The notes: generated from the letters alone by a model not told the origin. DNA of 22,805 nt from Collinsella aerofaciens (GCA_021641225.1 JAJWXI010000013.1:1-22805), one strand, 5' to 3'; numbered from the stretch's first letter, positions 6,882 through 14,510 are shown. Program-made: numbers and translations.

Positions 6882-8273
6882 CTACGCCGTCATCGGCGCC
6901 GGCTCATGCGGTTCACCATTCAACTCAACGATGACCTGCGTCCCCACGCCCTCCTGGGACTCCACGCGCATGCCGGAATCTTCTCCGTAAAAGAAATGGA
7001 TGCGCTGAAGAACGTTAAAGAGCGCCAGCCCACAGCCTCGTTTAATGGAGCCGTCGGCAGTAATGCTCTCGGGCTCCTCCCGTCTATGCTGCTCGAACAG
7101 ATGAGCGCAGACTTCCTCGCTCATGCCGATGCCGTCATCTTCGACGATAATCTCCAGGCCGTCATCGGTCTCGAAAGCCCTTACATGAATAGAAAGCGGC
7201 TCGGTCTCGCGCTGCGCGTGCTTGATGCAGTTTTCGAGCAACGGCTGCAAGATAAACGGCGGCACCATGCTGTCGCGCACCTCGAAGTCGATATCGACCG
7301 AAACGCGCAGACGGCCGTCGCCATAACGGGCCTGCATAAGATTGATATAACGAGTGCCCTGTTCCACCTCGTGCTCGAGCGTGGTGAGCGTATCGGAGTC
7401 AGAAAGCGTCTGACGGTAATAATTGGAAAAGTCGATGAGCAGCGACCTGGCCTTGTCGGGCTCGGTTCGCACGAGCGACACGATGGTGCTGATGGTGTTG
7501 AACAGAAAGTGCGGATCGACCTGCGACTGCAGGGCGCGCAGCTCAACGCGGGCCGTGAGCTCGTCCTGACGCTCGAGCTCAAAGCTCGCGAGCTGCGTGG
7601 AAATGAGGTCAGCAAAGCCCGAGGCAAGGGCCGTCTGGCGCATATCGATGCTGCTCAGGCGGGGATAGTACAGCTCGAGCGTGCCCACGCAATGCCCGCG
7701 CACGGTAAGCGGCGCGACAATGCCGGCGCGCAGGCGGGGAAAGTAGCCACCCGTCTCGGACGAGGCGTCGCGCGAAAACACACTCTGCTCGCCAGACTCA
7801 ATCACGTTGAGCGTGGTCTTGAGCACGACCGGGGTGCCGGCGGGGCACTTTGCCGAATCCTCGCCCCAGCTTGCCAGCACCTGCCTGCCGTCGGTAAAGC
7901 AAATGGCCGAGGCAAAGGTCTCGGACAGGATGATCTTGGAGGCACCCAGGGCCGCCTCGGGCGTTAAGCCGCGTGACGTATAGGCGAATATTTTTGAGGC
8001 GATGGCGAGCGTGCGGTCGGTAGCGCTCGACGTGAGGTCGTCGGGCACCACAAAGACATACGAGAAGAAAAAGCACAGCATGACCAAGCCGGCAATGACG
8101 ACAACGGCCGGAACGGGATTGGGATTATCGGTTAAATCCCAGATAAGCAGCAGGATGAGCAGCGGAACGACAACGCCAAGCAAAATAGCCTGGACCACAT
8201 GCTGAGCGGTACGAAAGACCTTGGTCGAGTTATAGCTTTTGCCCAAGATCAGCCTATTGAAATCCACCGTCAT
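6882..8273 (-). CDS. LytS-like sensor histidine kinase (HK2)
   Basis: A 463-residue membrane sensor kinase, presumed partner of RR2 and paralogue of HK1. Two hydrophobic helices (about 26-45 and 54-76) are joined by a short TDNPNP-type loop. A GAF-like domain (about 90-225) contains AGIVAPLTVRGHCVGTLELY. The His_kinase domain has His255 in VDPHFLFNTIS; the ATPase domain has N-box QPLLENCIKHAQ (Asn348), EDDGIGM (Asp380) and a Gly-rich GCGLALFNVLQRI. Start: the ATG at 8273 has its AGAAGGGG only about 2 bases away. A GTG two codons later (8267) has better spacing and may be the true start. Longer versions would begin within or before the terminator at 8300-8325 and are unlikely. The gene follows the permease-amidohydrolase pair, so it might sense or regulate that pathway (inference from position). 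Confidence 0.88.
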   Translation of the reverse strand: MTVDFNRLILGKSYNSTKVFRTAQHVVQAILLGVVVPLLILLLIWDLTDNPNPVPAVVVIAGLVMLCFFFSYVFVVPDDLTSSATDRTLAIASKIFAYTSRGLTPEAALGASKIILSETFASAICFTDGRQVLASWGEDSAKCPAGTPVVLKTTLNVIESGEQSVFSRDASSETGGYFPRLRAGIVAPLTVRGHCVGTLELYYPRLSSIDMRQTALASGFADLISTQLASFELERQDELTARVELRALQSQVDPHFLFNTISTIVSLVRTEPDKARSLLIDFSNYYRQTLSDSDTLTTLEHEVEQGTRYINLMQARYGDGRLRVSVDIDFEVRDSMVPPFILQPLLENCIKHAQRETEPLSIHVRAFETDDGLEIIVEDDGIGMSEEVCAHLFEQHRREEPESITADGSIKRGCGLALFNVLQRIHFFYGEDSGMRVESQEGVGTQVIVELNGEPHEPAPMTA

Positions 8274-8299
8274 CCCCTTCTGACTAACGCACCCATAGC

Positions 8300-8325
8300 A
8301 ATAAAGAGGGCCGCAAGCGACCCTC
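8300..8325 (-). terminator. Terminator after the amidohydrolase gene
   Basis: On the minus strand GAGGGTCG and CGGCCCTC pair over 8 bp (one G-T) around a CTTG loop, followed by TTTATT. It lies 60 bases past the amidohydrolase stop and only 26 bases before the HK2 start, so it separates, or conditionally links, the two units. Confidence 0.75.
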
Positions 8326-8384
8326 TCCATTGCATTATGCAATCAATTTCTTTGATTTACATCCAGCCATCGATGAACGGTAGC

Positions 8385-9662
8385 CTACGCGCTGTACTTG
8401 TTGGCTTCGCCGAAGGTGCCGGCCTCGACAATCCAACCGTCCTTCATGATGACGTCCATGTTGTCGGTGTTGAGCACGTGGATGTCGGCAGCAACGTCAC
8501 CGTTGACGACCAGCAGGTCGGCGCACTTGCCGGCCTCGATGGAACCGGTCTCGTCCTCGATGTGGCACATCTTGGCACCGTTGAGGGTGGCGCAGGTGAT
8601 GGTCTCGACCGGGGTGAAGCCGATCTTGTCGACGAACTCGTACATCTCCTCGATGGAGCAGGTGCCGTACGGGGTGACGAAGGAGAAGGAGTCGGAGCCG
8701 ATCGTCATGACGACGCCGCGCTTCTTGGCCTCGCGCAGGCAGTCGTAGTTGCGCTGGAGCTCCTTCTCGACCAGGGTGCCCTCGTACTTATCGTGCAGCT
8801 CGGGGACGTAGACGGGCGGATAGGTGGAGTACCAGGTGGGCAGGAAGGCAATCGTCGGGGTAAAGAAGGTACCCTGCTCGGCCATGAGGTCCATGGTGCG
8901 CTCATCGATGTCGAAGCCGTGAATCAGCTGCTCGCAGCCAAAGCGGACGGAATCGTAGGCAGCGGCGTGGTTGTTGTAGCAGTGGCTCCACACGGGAATG
9001 CCGACCATCTTGGCCTCTTCGACCACGGCCTGGATCTCCTCGGAGCAGTAGTGTTGGTCGCGACCGGAGTCCCAGCGCCAGATGCCGCCACCGGTAGCCC
9101 AGATCTTGATGGCATCGGGGTTCTCACGCAGGCGACGACGGACAGCCTTGCGCAGATCCCAAGGACCGTCGACCTGGTCGCCCCAGGGGTGTGATTCCTT
9201 GTTGAGCTCCTGGGTGCAGTGGTGGGAGTCGCCGTGGCCGGCAACGCGGCAGAAGCCAAGGCCGGTAGCCAGAACGCGCGGGCCCTTGAAGACGCCCTTG
9301 TCGATACAGTCGCGAATCTGGATGCCAAAGCGGCCGATCTCGCAGACGGTGGTGAGGCCGTGGGTGAGGCAGTCATAGGCCTGCTTGACGGCGACGGCCT
9401 GCTTCTCGAGGAGCGGCTGCATGACCCAGTCGGTGTCATCGTCGGTCAGGTTGCCCGAGAAGTGCAGGTGGGTGTCGATCAGGCCGGGAAGGACGGTCTT
9501 GCCGGCAGCGTCGATGACCTCAACGCCCTCGGGAAGGTCCTGCATGGCGCCGGCGTACTCGATCTTGCCGTTGTCGTCGACGAGAACGAGGGAGTTCTCG
9601 ACCGGCTCGGCACCGGTACCGTCGATGAGCTTACCGCCAACGATTGCATACTTAGTGGACAT
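8385..9662 (-). CDS. Amidohydrolase, prolidase-like metal-dependent hydrolase
   Basis: A 425-residue cytosolic metal-dependent hydrolase of the amidohydrolase superfamily. The first and last segments form the usual small beta-domain. The barrel carries HxH (His65, His67 in LIDTHLHFSG), the probable carboxylated Lys186 in AIKIWATGGG, His227 (VWSHCYNN), His248 (QLIHGFDID) and Asp324 (IGSDSFSF), a full binuclear metal set. The KIWATGG motif resembles the Xaa-Pro/Xaa-Arg dipeptidase and imidazolonepropionase-like group, some of which cleave dipeptides or N-acyl amino acids. The exact substrate is unknown. The ATG at 9662 is preceded by AAGGAGGA. The gene lies 131 bases after the APC permease in the same direction, suggesting import then hydrolysis of an amino-acid derivative. 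Codons are strongly biased to C/G endings, consistent with high expression. Confidence 0.88.
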   Translation of the reverse strand: MSTKYAIVGGKLIDGTGAEPVENSLVLVDDNGKIEYAGAMQDLPEGVEVIDAAGKTVLPGLIDTHLHFSGNLTDDDTDWVMQPLLEKQAVAVKQAYDCLTHGLTTVCEIGRFGIQIRDCIDKGVFKGPRVLATGLGFCRVAGHGDSHHCTQELNKESHPWGDQVDGPWDLRKAVRRRLRENPDAIKIWATGGGIWRWDSGRDQHYCSEEIQAVVEEAKMVGIPVWSHCYNNHAAAYDSVRFGCEQLIHGFDIDERTMDLMAEQGTFFTPTIAFLPTWYSTYPPVYVPELHDKYEGTLVEKELQRNYDCLREAKKRGVVMTIGSDSFSFVTPYGTCSIEEMYEFVDKIGFTPVETITCATLNGAKMCHIEDETGSIEAGKCADLLVVNGDVAADIHVLNTDNMDVIMKDGWIVEAGTFGEANKYSA

Positions 9663-9692
9663 GGTTCCTCCTTATGGATCCATATAGTGGGC

Positions 9693-9773
9693 GAGGCCGT
9701 GTTGGGTTAAGGCCTCACAAAGCTACCCAAGTGGTGCCGGGTTCGGTGCGCGGAAGAGAGGGTCCCGCGCACC
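9693..9773 (-). other. Two intercistronic hairpins between permease and amidohydrolase
   Basis: The 131-base gap holds two inverted repeats: GGTGCGCGG at 9745-9753 with CCGCGCACC at 9765-9773 (9 bp, 11-base loop), and GAGGCC at 9693-9698 with GGCCTC at 9711-9716. Neither is followed by a T-run on the minus strand. They fit mRNA-stabilising or processing hairpins better than terminators. Confidence 0.5.
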
Positions 9774-9793
9774 TGATCCCCCCCGGCCAGGCG

Positions 9794-11245
9794 TTACTTT
9801 TTGCGGGAATTGGTGAAGGCCATGAGAGCCAGGCCGATGGCCAGCCAGCCGATCACGATGCTCCACTCCACCATGTTGAGGGAGGCGGGAGAGAACGGGA
9901 TCACGAGCAGGCCGATGATGATGGCGCAGGCGCCGATAGCGAGGCAGATGCCAAACTTGCCACCGGGCACCTCGTAGGGACGAGGCAGGTCGGGCTCGGT
10001 GAAGCGCATGCGCAGACAAGCGAGGGCGACCATACCGCAGGAGAAGATGAAGGCGAGAGCCGACACGTTGGTCAGAGGGATGAGCATGTTCTTACCCAGG
10101 AACGGACCGACGACGGTGATGACGCCCAGGACGACGCAGGCGAGCTTGGGAGCGCCGGAGTTGGGATCGACCTCGGCGAACTTCTCGGGCAGCTGGCCCT
10201 TGCGGCCCATGGCGAGCATGATGCGGCTCGTGGCGCCATAGAAGGAGTTCATCGGGCCCATGGGTCCAAGCGTGGCAATGACGAGCATAGCCAGGTACAG
10301 GAGCATGTTGATGCCCTTGAGGCAGGCGAGCGCGGGAACCGGGCTCTTAACGAACTCATGCCAGTCGAGAATGGTGCCGAACGAGTAGATGCAGACCATG
10401 TAGAAGCCGCCGGCGGCCAGCAGGGCCAGGGAGATGATCTTGCCGAACTTGTTCCAGTTGAGGCCCTCGGCTGCTTCCTCAGCCTGCTGAGGAATGGTGT
10501 CGAAGCCGGCGTAGAAGAACGGGGTCAGAACCAGAACCGACACGATACCGGCGAACAGGCCGGTGCTCTCGGTAGCGGCCTTGCCGCCGCCAGCACCGGT
10601 GACCTGGGAGAACACGGGCATGGCGTTGTCCGGCGAACCGGTGAACAGCGAGACGCCCATGGCGAGCAGCATGCCGCAGAGCAGAGCCTTGGTCAGGAAG
10701 GCCTGGAGCTTGGCGGCCGAGCTGGCACCGCGGAAGTTGAGGAAGATGACGTAGACTGCAAAGCCGAGCGCGATCAGCGTCGGGAACAGGTAAACGTCGG
10801 CGCCCAGGATGGTGTAGAGCTTGACGGCGCGCAGCCACTCAAGACCGGGCAGGCTGCCGAACATCTCGGACACGAGGGTCGAGATGGCGATGGCCTCCCA
10901 CGGGCACAGGATGCCGTTGCCCAGAGCCAGGAGCCATCCGGTGATGTAGCTCAGCGTACGGCCAAAGCTACGGTCGACGTACTCGACGATGCCGCCCGAG
11001 ATGGGGATGGCAGCCGTGAGCTCACCGAAAACAGCGCCGACGGGCACGAGGAAGATTGCACCCAAGAGGAATGCGATCATAGCGGGAACGGGGCCGCCGC
11101 CCACGACCATCCAGTCGCCGACCTGCAGAACCCAGCCGGTGCCGATGATGGCACCAAAGCCGATGGTGAAGAAGTTCCAGAGCGAGAGCGTTTTCTTCAT
11201 ACCGCCGTTATCCTCGACTGCAACCTCTGCGTTCTTGTCCGCCAT
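9794..11245 (-). CDS. APC-family amino-acid permease
   Basis: A 483-residue membrane transporter of the amino acid-polyamine-organocation superfamily, with about 12 hydrophobic segments. The diagnostic unwound helix-1 motif GFGAIIGTGW lies at about 29-38, after a short hydrophilic N-terminus. Other APC features are the GELTAAIPISGGIVEYVDRSFG segment (family consensus E-x-PxxGG) and a late hydrophilic stretch, RFTEPDLPRPYEVPGGK. Specificity cannot be read from sequence. The ATG at 11245 is preferred over a start 39 bases upstream because AGGAGGGG lies 5 bases before it. It precedes the amidohydrolase gene, probably in the same operon. Two hairpins lie in its leader. Strong C/G-ending codon bias suggests high expression. 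Confidence 0.9.
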   Translation of the reverse strand: MADKNAEVAVEDNGGMKKTLSLWNFFTIGFGAIIGTGWVLQVGDWMVVGGGPVPAMIAFLLGAIFLVPVGAVFGELTAAIPISGGIVEYVDRSFGRTLSYITGWLLALGNGILCPWEAIAISTLVSEMFGSLPGLEWLRAVKLYTILGADVYLFPTLIALGFAVYVIFLNFRGASSAAKLQAFLTKALLCGMLLAMGVSLFTGSPDNAMPVFSQVTGAGGGKAATESTGLFAGIVSVLVLTPFFYAGFDTIPQQAEEAAEGLNWNKFGKIISLALLAAGGFYMVCIYSFGTILDWHEFVKSPVPALACLKGINMLLYLAMLVIATLGPMGPMNSFYGATSRIMLAMGRKGQLPEKFAEVDPNSGAPKLACVVLGVITVVGPFLGKNMLIPLTNVSALAFIFSCGMVALACLRMRFTEPDLPRPYEVPGGKFGICLAIGACAIIIGLLVIPFSPASLNMVEWSIVIGWLAIGLALMAFTNSRKK

Positions 11246-11597
11246 TGTTCCCCTCCTTTCCTTTTTGACGCCCTTTGGCGTCACCCCTTGCGCAGCCTGT
11301 CTAGCTGCGCGCTTTTATTTCGTGGCTTTACAATACGGCCTTGGAGCCGCGGCACCGCCTATAGCTCGACCGAAGGCAAAACCGCGTAACGAACGGCGCC
11401 GTTTTTGGGACGAACGGCTGGGGAGACCATTTGTCTTGGATGCCCATTTGCCTGTCTTTGAACCGACGCCGTTACAGCAGCCGACGCGCGGCGCGGCAAC
11501 GTTCATACCGTTTGTAGGGCTTTTGGCGCACATACCCATGCGTCGTACATCTTTTTATGTAGGATAGACAAGTTACACACGAGGCAAGGTGATTCGA
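11246..11597. other. Divergent intergenic region between the permease and peptidase genes
   Basis: This 352-base region must carry the promoters of the minus-strand permease and the plus-strand peptidase. Next to the permease it contains a 7-bp hairpin (TGACGCC/GGCGTCA at 11266-11283) and the hairpin at 11290-11320. Further on is the 12-bp palindrome AACGGCGCCGTT near 11391-11402. I found no convincing -35/-10 pair on either strand and no credible small gene. Confidence 0.6.
11290..11320 (+). terminator. Terminator-like hairpin with T-tract, antisense to the permease leader
   Basis: GCGCAGC (11290-11296) pairs perfectly with GCTGCGC (11304-11310) around a 7-base loop, followed on the plus strand by GCTTTTATTT. 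In this orientation it would stop plus-strand transcripts, but no plus-strand gene lies upstream. On the minus strand it would be a 5-prime leader hairpin of the permease mRNA. Either role is possible. Confidence 0.35.
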
Positions 11598-12599
11598 ATG
11601 GCATACGGATACAACGATGGCGACCAGCGGCCACAAAGTGTGCGCCTTGCCGGTCGCACTACGCCAACGCCCAGAAGCACCTCCGACAACGACAGCCCGC
11701 AACGGCCACAAGAGCAGCTTGGGGCTTCTTCGCGGCAACAAAGCCGCACCGCGCAGCAGTCAAACCGCGCGAGCACGAGCACGCGCCAACGCCAGACCGA
11801 CGCATCGCAGCCGCGCCGCCATGATCGCCGTAAGACCGACTACTACGTTAAGCGCTCCTTTTCGCAACCCCAACGCGGCCGCGGCAGCTCGGGCTCTCGT
11901 CCCGCACCACATGCCAATAGCCATGGACTGCCCGTCCGCCGCCTCCGCCTTGCGCTTTGTTCCATTGCCGTCTGCCTGGTCTTTTTGTTCTTGGGGTCCT
12001 GCATCTCTCACGGCTCAGCCGGTCTTGAACCGACCGCCGAGGATAAGCTGCTCAAGGCCCCGGTCGCTCCCGGCTATTCGTTTGCGTTCTCGACCCCGCG
12101 GTCGCAATGGCAAGCCGGTACCATGCCTCATATCTACCAGATCGATCCCGCATGGTCGGAGCTGCCCTATGCCGGTGGCACTATTCGCGAAAACGCTTGC
12201 GGTCCCACCTGCCTTACCATGGTCTATATCTTTAAGACCGGCCATACCGATAAGACGCCGGTCGATATATGCGCACTGGCCGAAGCCGGCAACTACGCCC
12301 CCACTGGTGCCACCGAGTGGTCGTTTATGACAAGCGGTGCGTGGCAGTTGGGGCTCAACGGAACGCAGCTCTATAACGATCGCGACTCGATGACCCAGGC
12401 ACTTCGCTCGGGTGCGCCCATCATCGCCGCAGTGCGCCCCGGCACCTTTACCAACGTGGGTCACTACATCGTGCTCTACGGTATCGACGACGCCAACCAG
12501 ATTGGCGTCTACGACCCCAACTCGGCCAGCCGCAGCGCCCGCCGCTGGGGCGTCGTAGAGGTCCTCAACGAAGTCGAAGCCATGTGGGCCTACTACTAG
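11598..12599 (+). CDS. Membrane-attached C39-like cysteine peptidase
   Basis: A 333-residue protein and the only plus-strand gene here. Residues 1-112 are low complexity, rich in Arg, Gln, Ser and Thr. Residues 117-134 form one hydrophobic helix preceded by Arg residues, ending in FLGSC (Cys135), which resembles a lipobox. The rest resembles papain-like C39 family peptidases: candidate Cys201 in ENACGPTC, His289 in VGHYIVLYGIDD and Asp306 in VYDPNS. The catalytic domain would lie outside the cell. Family members cleave peptides or act in peptidoglycan or bacteriocin contexts; the role here is unknown, and no ABC transporter is adjacent. The ATG at 11598 has AAGGTGA 8 bases upstream; a GTG at 11589 is an alternative. 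It is probably monocistronic, ending directly in a repeat block. Confidence 0.85.
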   Translation: MAYGYNDGDQRPQSVRLAGRTTPTPRSTSDNDSPQRPQEQLGASSRQQSRTAQQSNRASTSTRQRQTDASQPRRHDRRKTDYYVKRSFSQPQRGRGSSGSRPAPHANSHGLPVRRLRLALCSIAVCLVFLFLGSCISHGSAGLEPTAEDKLLKAPVAPGYSFAFSTPRSQWQAGTMPHIYQIDPAWSELPYAGGTIRENACGPTCLTMVYIFKTGHTDKTPVDICALAEAGNYAPTGATEWSFMTSGAWQLGLNGTQLYNDRDSMTQALRSGAPIIAAVRPGTFTNVGHYIVLYGIDDANQIGVYDPNSASRSARRWGVVEVLNEVEAMWAYY

Positions 12600-12612
12600 T
12601 CATTGGGGACAC

Positions 12613-12650
12613 TCATTGGGGACAGACTTAAATGAGTGGTCGTCGGGGAC
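12613..12650 (+). repeat. 38-bp direct repeat, copy A
   Basis: This segment, starting TCATTGGGGACAGACTTAAA, matches 18719-18756 at 35 of 38 positions. The GGGGACAGAC core resembles REP sequences associated with RAYT (Y1) transposases in other bacteria; that link is inference, and no such transposase is in the window. Confidence 0.85.
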
Positions 12651-12715
12651 AGTCTTACGGACGCCGGCCGAGAGCAAACGAAAAGGGCCATCCCGAACTG
12701 CTTGGAACTGCCAGC

Positions 12716-12765
12716 ACGGAAAGCGCATCCTGCTTTGGGGCCCAATAGCGGGATGCGCTTTCCGT
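12716..12765. repeat. 15-bp perfect inverted repeat
   Basis: ACGGAAAGCGCATCC (12716-12730) and GGATGCGCTTTCCGT (12751-12765) are exact reverse complements around a 20-base loop. They are two opposed copies of the motif that also recurs at 12812, 12874 and 18701. No T-run follows on either strand. Confidence 0.88.
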
Positions 12766-12935
12766 TAGCGGCCCGTTTGGGAAACTAGGGACCGCTTTTC
12801 GACAAAAATCCGGGATGCATTTTCCGATTGAGGGCCTCAAGGGAAACCGCACCCCATGTTGGACGCTCATTCTGGGATGTGCTTTCCGCAGTTGATCGAT
12901 GCGGCCTTTAAGGACTGTCCCAAGCTGCCGGCAGG
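12750..12935 (+). repeat. Three diverged tandem units with 62-bp period
   Basis: The motif GGGATGCGCTTTCCG begins at 12750. Variants begin at 12812 (GGGATGCATTTTCCG) and 12874 (GGGATGTGCTTTCCG), exactly 62 bases apart each time. Beyond the motif the units are strongly diverged, though the first two also share a GGGAAAC block at the same offset. Exact spacing with conserved heads suggests old tandem duplication or selection on the motif. Confidence 0.65.
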
Positions 12936-13004
12936 AAAGGAACGTCCCCAAGTGCCGGGTTTCCGCAGCCTGCAATGCTCCTCATGAACAGCCGCCTCAA
13001 TAAC

Positions 13005-13038
13005 AAAAGCCCCTGCGGCCGAAGCGGACCGCGGGGGC
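13005..13038 (-). terminator. Terminator of the beta-glucoside PTS operon
   Basis: On the minus strand GCCCC-C-GCGG pairs with CCGC-A-GGGGC, with an inner CCG/CGG stem and one bulge, followed by TTTTG. It begins 16 bases after the 6-phospho-beta-glucosidase stop codon. Confidence 0.78.
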
Positions 13039-13054
13039 AACAGACCTGCAAGAG

Positions 13055-14509
13055 TTAACTCAAGTCCTCGCCATTTGATGCAATGACCTTTTGGTACCAG
13101 CAGAAGCTGTCCTTTCGGTAGCGATCGAACGTGCCTTTGCCCGTATCATCGGCATCAACATAAACAAAGCCATAGCGCTTCTTCATCTGCCCCGTCGAGG
13201 CCGACACCAAATCGATACAGCCCCACGGCGTGTATCCCATCAGGTCAACACCGTCCTCGACAATTGCATCGCGCAGCGCAAGAATATGCCTTCGCAGGTA
13301 ATCAATATGATACGCATCGTGGACTTTGCCGTCTTCCAGCGCATCGAGTCCGCCCACACCGTTCTCAGCGATAAAGAGCGGAAGATGGTAACGATCGTGG
13401 TAGCCGGCAAGCGTCACGCGCAAACCCAGCGCATCGATCTGCCATTTCCAGGCAGTCTCTTTATCCTTGAGGTACGGATTGCGCAGCGTCGGGAACACGT
13501 TACCCTCCGCCTTCTCAGCGATCACCTGGTCATCGGCGCACACCAAGCGCGAGCAATAGTACGAGAACGAGATGAAGTCGACCGTATGCTCTGCCAGATA
13601 CTCCGTATCGCCCGGCTCAAAGGGCACGTGAACACCCTCTTTCTCGAGTGCACGCAGCTTCCAAGCAGGATAGGCGCCCGCAGCCATCACGTCTGTGTAG
13701 AAGTAGCGGCCGCGGTCCTCCTCATACGCAAGCCATACGTCCTCGGGCGCACAACGGTACGGATAGGTCGCACCGGCAGCGACCATGCAACCCACCTTGT
13801 TTGCGGGATCGATCTTGTGCAGAATCTCGACAGCGCGAGCGCTCGCCATAAACATATGGTGCGAGAACGCCGCGGTCACGGCTGCACGGTCACGCTCATC
13901 CTCGAGCGTGACACCCGCGTTGAGATAGGACAGCGCCACGCTGTTGATCTCGTTGAACGTAAGCCAATAACGCACGAGGCCCTGGTACGCGCGTCCGACG
14001 GTCTCGACGTAGTGCGCATACCGCTCGATCATCTCTCGGCTTTGCCAGCCACCATAGCGCTCGACCAGAGCCAACGGATAGTCGTAGTGCGACAGCGTCA
14101 CAAGCGGCTCGATTCCATGCTCGCGCAGCGCCTCGAATACCTGACGGTAAAACTCCAAGCCCTCGCCGTTGGGCTCGGTCTCCATCCCTGTGGGAAAAAT
14201 ACGGCTCCAGCAAATTGAAAGACGCAGGCACTTAAAGCCCATCTCGGCAAAGAGCTCGACATCCTCGTGCCAATGATGGAAGAAGTCGTTGCCCCAGCGG
14301 CATGGATACAGCCTGTCCGGATCGTCCACGGGCTTTTGCCTGCCAAACATTACATCCCAGCGGTCGGAACCCTGTGGGATCAGGTCGGAGTGCGACATGC
14401 CGCGGCCGCCCTCGTTCCAGCCCCCTTCGGCCTGGTTGGCGGCGAGGGCACCACCCCACAAAAAGCCCTCGGGCATACCGGCGGCAGACGTTCTGTCAAA
14501 GTAACTCAT
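13055..14509 (-). CDS. Family GH1 6-phospho-beta-glucosidase
   Basis: A 484-residue cytosolic glycoside hydrolase that would cleave cellobiose-6-phosphate or other 6-phospho-beta-glucosides delivered by the PTS. It shows the GH1 N-terminal signature (FLWGGALAANQAEGGW). The acid/base is Glu187 in LTFNEINS and the nucleophile Glu382 in LFIAENGVGG. The C-terminal segment STGQMKKRYGFVYVD (Ser, Lys, Tyr) is typical of enzymes binding the 6-phosphate. Length is normal for the family. The ATG at 14509 is one base past the EIIC stop, with GAGGA inside the end of the EIIC gene as ribosome binding site; an ATG 12 bases earlier is less well placed. Last gene of the operon, followed by a terminator. Confidence 0.93.
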   Translation of the reverse strand: MSYFDRTSAAGMPEGFLWGGALAANQAEGGWNEGGRGMSHSDLIPQGSDRWDVMFGRQKPVDDPDRLYPCRWGNDFFHHWHEDVELFAEMGFKCLRLSICWSRIFPTGMETEPNGEGLEFYRQVFEALREHGIEPLVTLSHYDYPLALVERYGGWQSREMIERYAHYVETVGRAYQGLVRYWLTFNEINSVALSYLNAGVTLEDERDRAAVTAAFSHHMFMASARAVEILHKIDPANKVGCMVAAGATYPYRCAPEDVWLAYEEDRGRYFYTDVMAAGAYPAWKLRALEKEGVHVPFEPGDTEYLAEHTVDFISFSYYCSRLVCADDQVIAEKAEGNVFPTLRNPYLKDKETAWKWQIDALGLRVTLAGYHDRYHLPLFIAENGVGGLDALEDGKVHDAYHIDYLRRHILALRDAIVEDGVDLMGYTPWGCIDLVSASTGQMKKRYGFVYVDADDTGKGTFDRYRKDSFCWYQKVIASNGEDLS

Positions 14510-14510
14510 G

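Larger units (their letters stand above)
12597..12960. repeat. Compound REP-like repeat block downstream of the peptidase gene
   Basis: The 455-base gap after the peptidase gene holds no convincing gene. Its first 360 bases are built from short repeats. GGGGAC-type copies face inward from both ends: CATTGGGGAC at 12601-12610, a full copy at 12613-12650, TCGGGGACAGTC near 12643-12654, and inverted copies GGACTGTCCCAAG near 12912-12924 and AACGTCCCCAAGTG near 12941-12954. Between them lie four copies of a GGATGCGCTTTCCG-type motif. The same two motif types recur together at 18.70-18.80 kb, on the other side of the PTS operon. Confidence 0.7.

Noticed and set aside
9674..11389. 571-codon plus-strand frame opposite the permease
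   Set aside because: A shadow of strongly biased codons in the permease; composition dominated by Gly, Glu, Asp and Gln, with no hydrophobic core.
12716..12935. Possible CRISPR array from regularly spaced repeats
   Set aside because: There are only three direct heads of about 15 bases, the first also paired with an inverted copy, with no cas genes. CRISPR repeats are longer and near identical over 23 bases or more.
12655..12975. 106-codon minus-strand frame in the repeat block
   Set aside because: It spans the inverted repeat and the 62-bp units and has no ribosome binding site; the repeats explain the apparent internal repetition of the protein.
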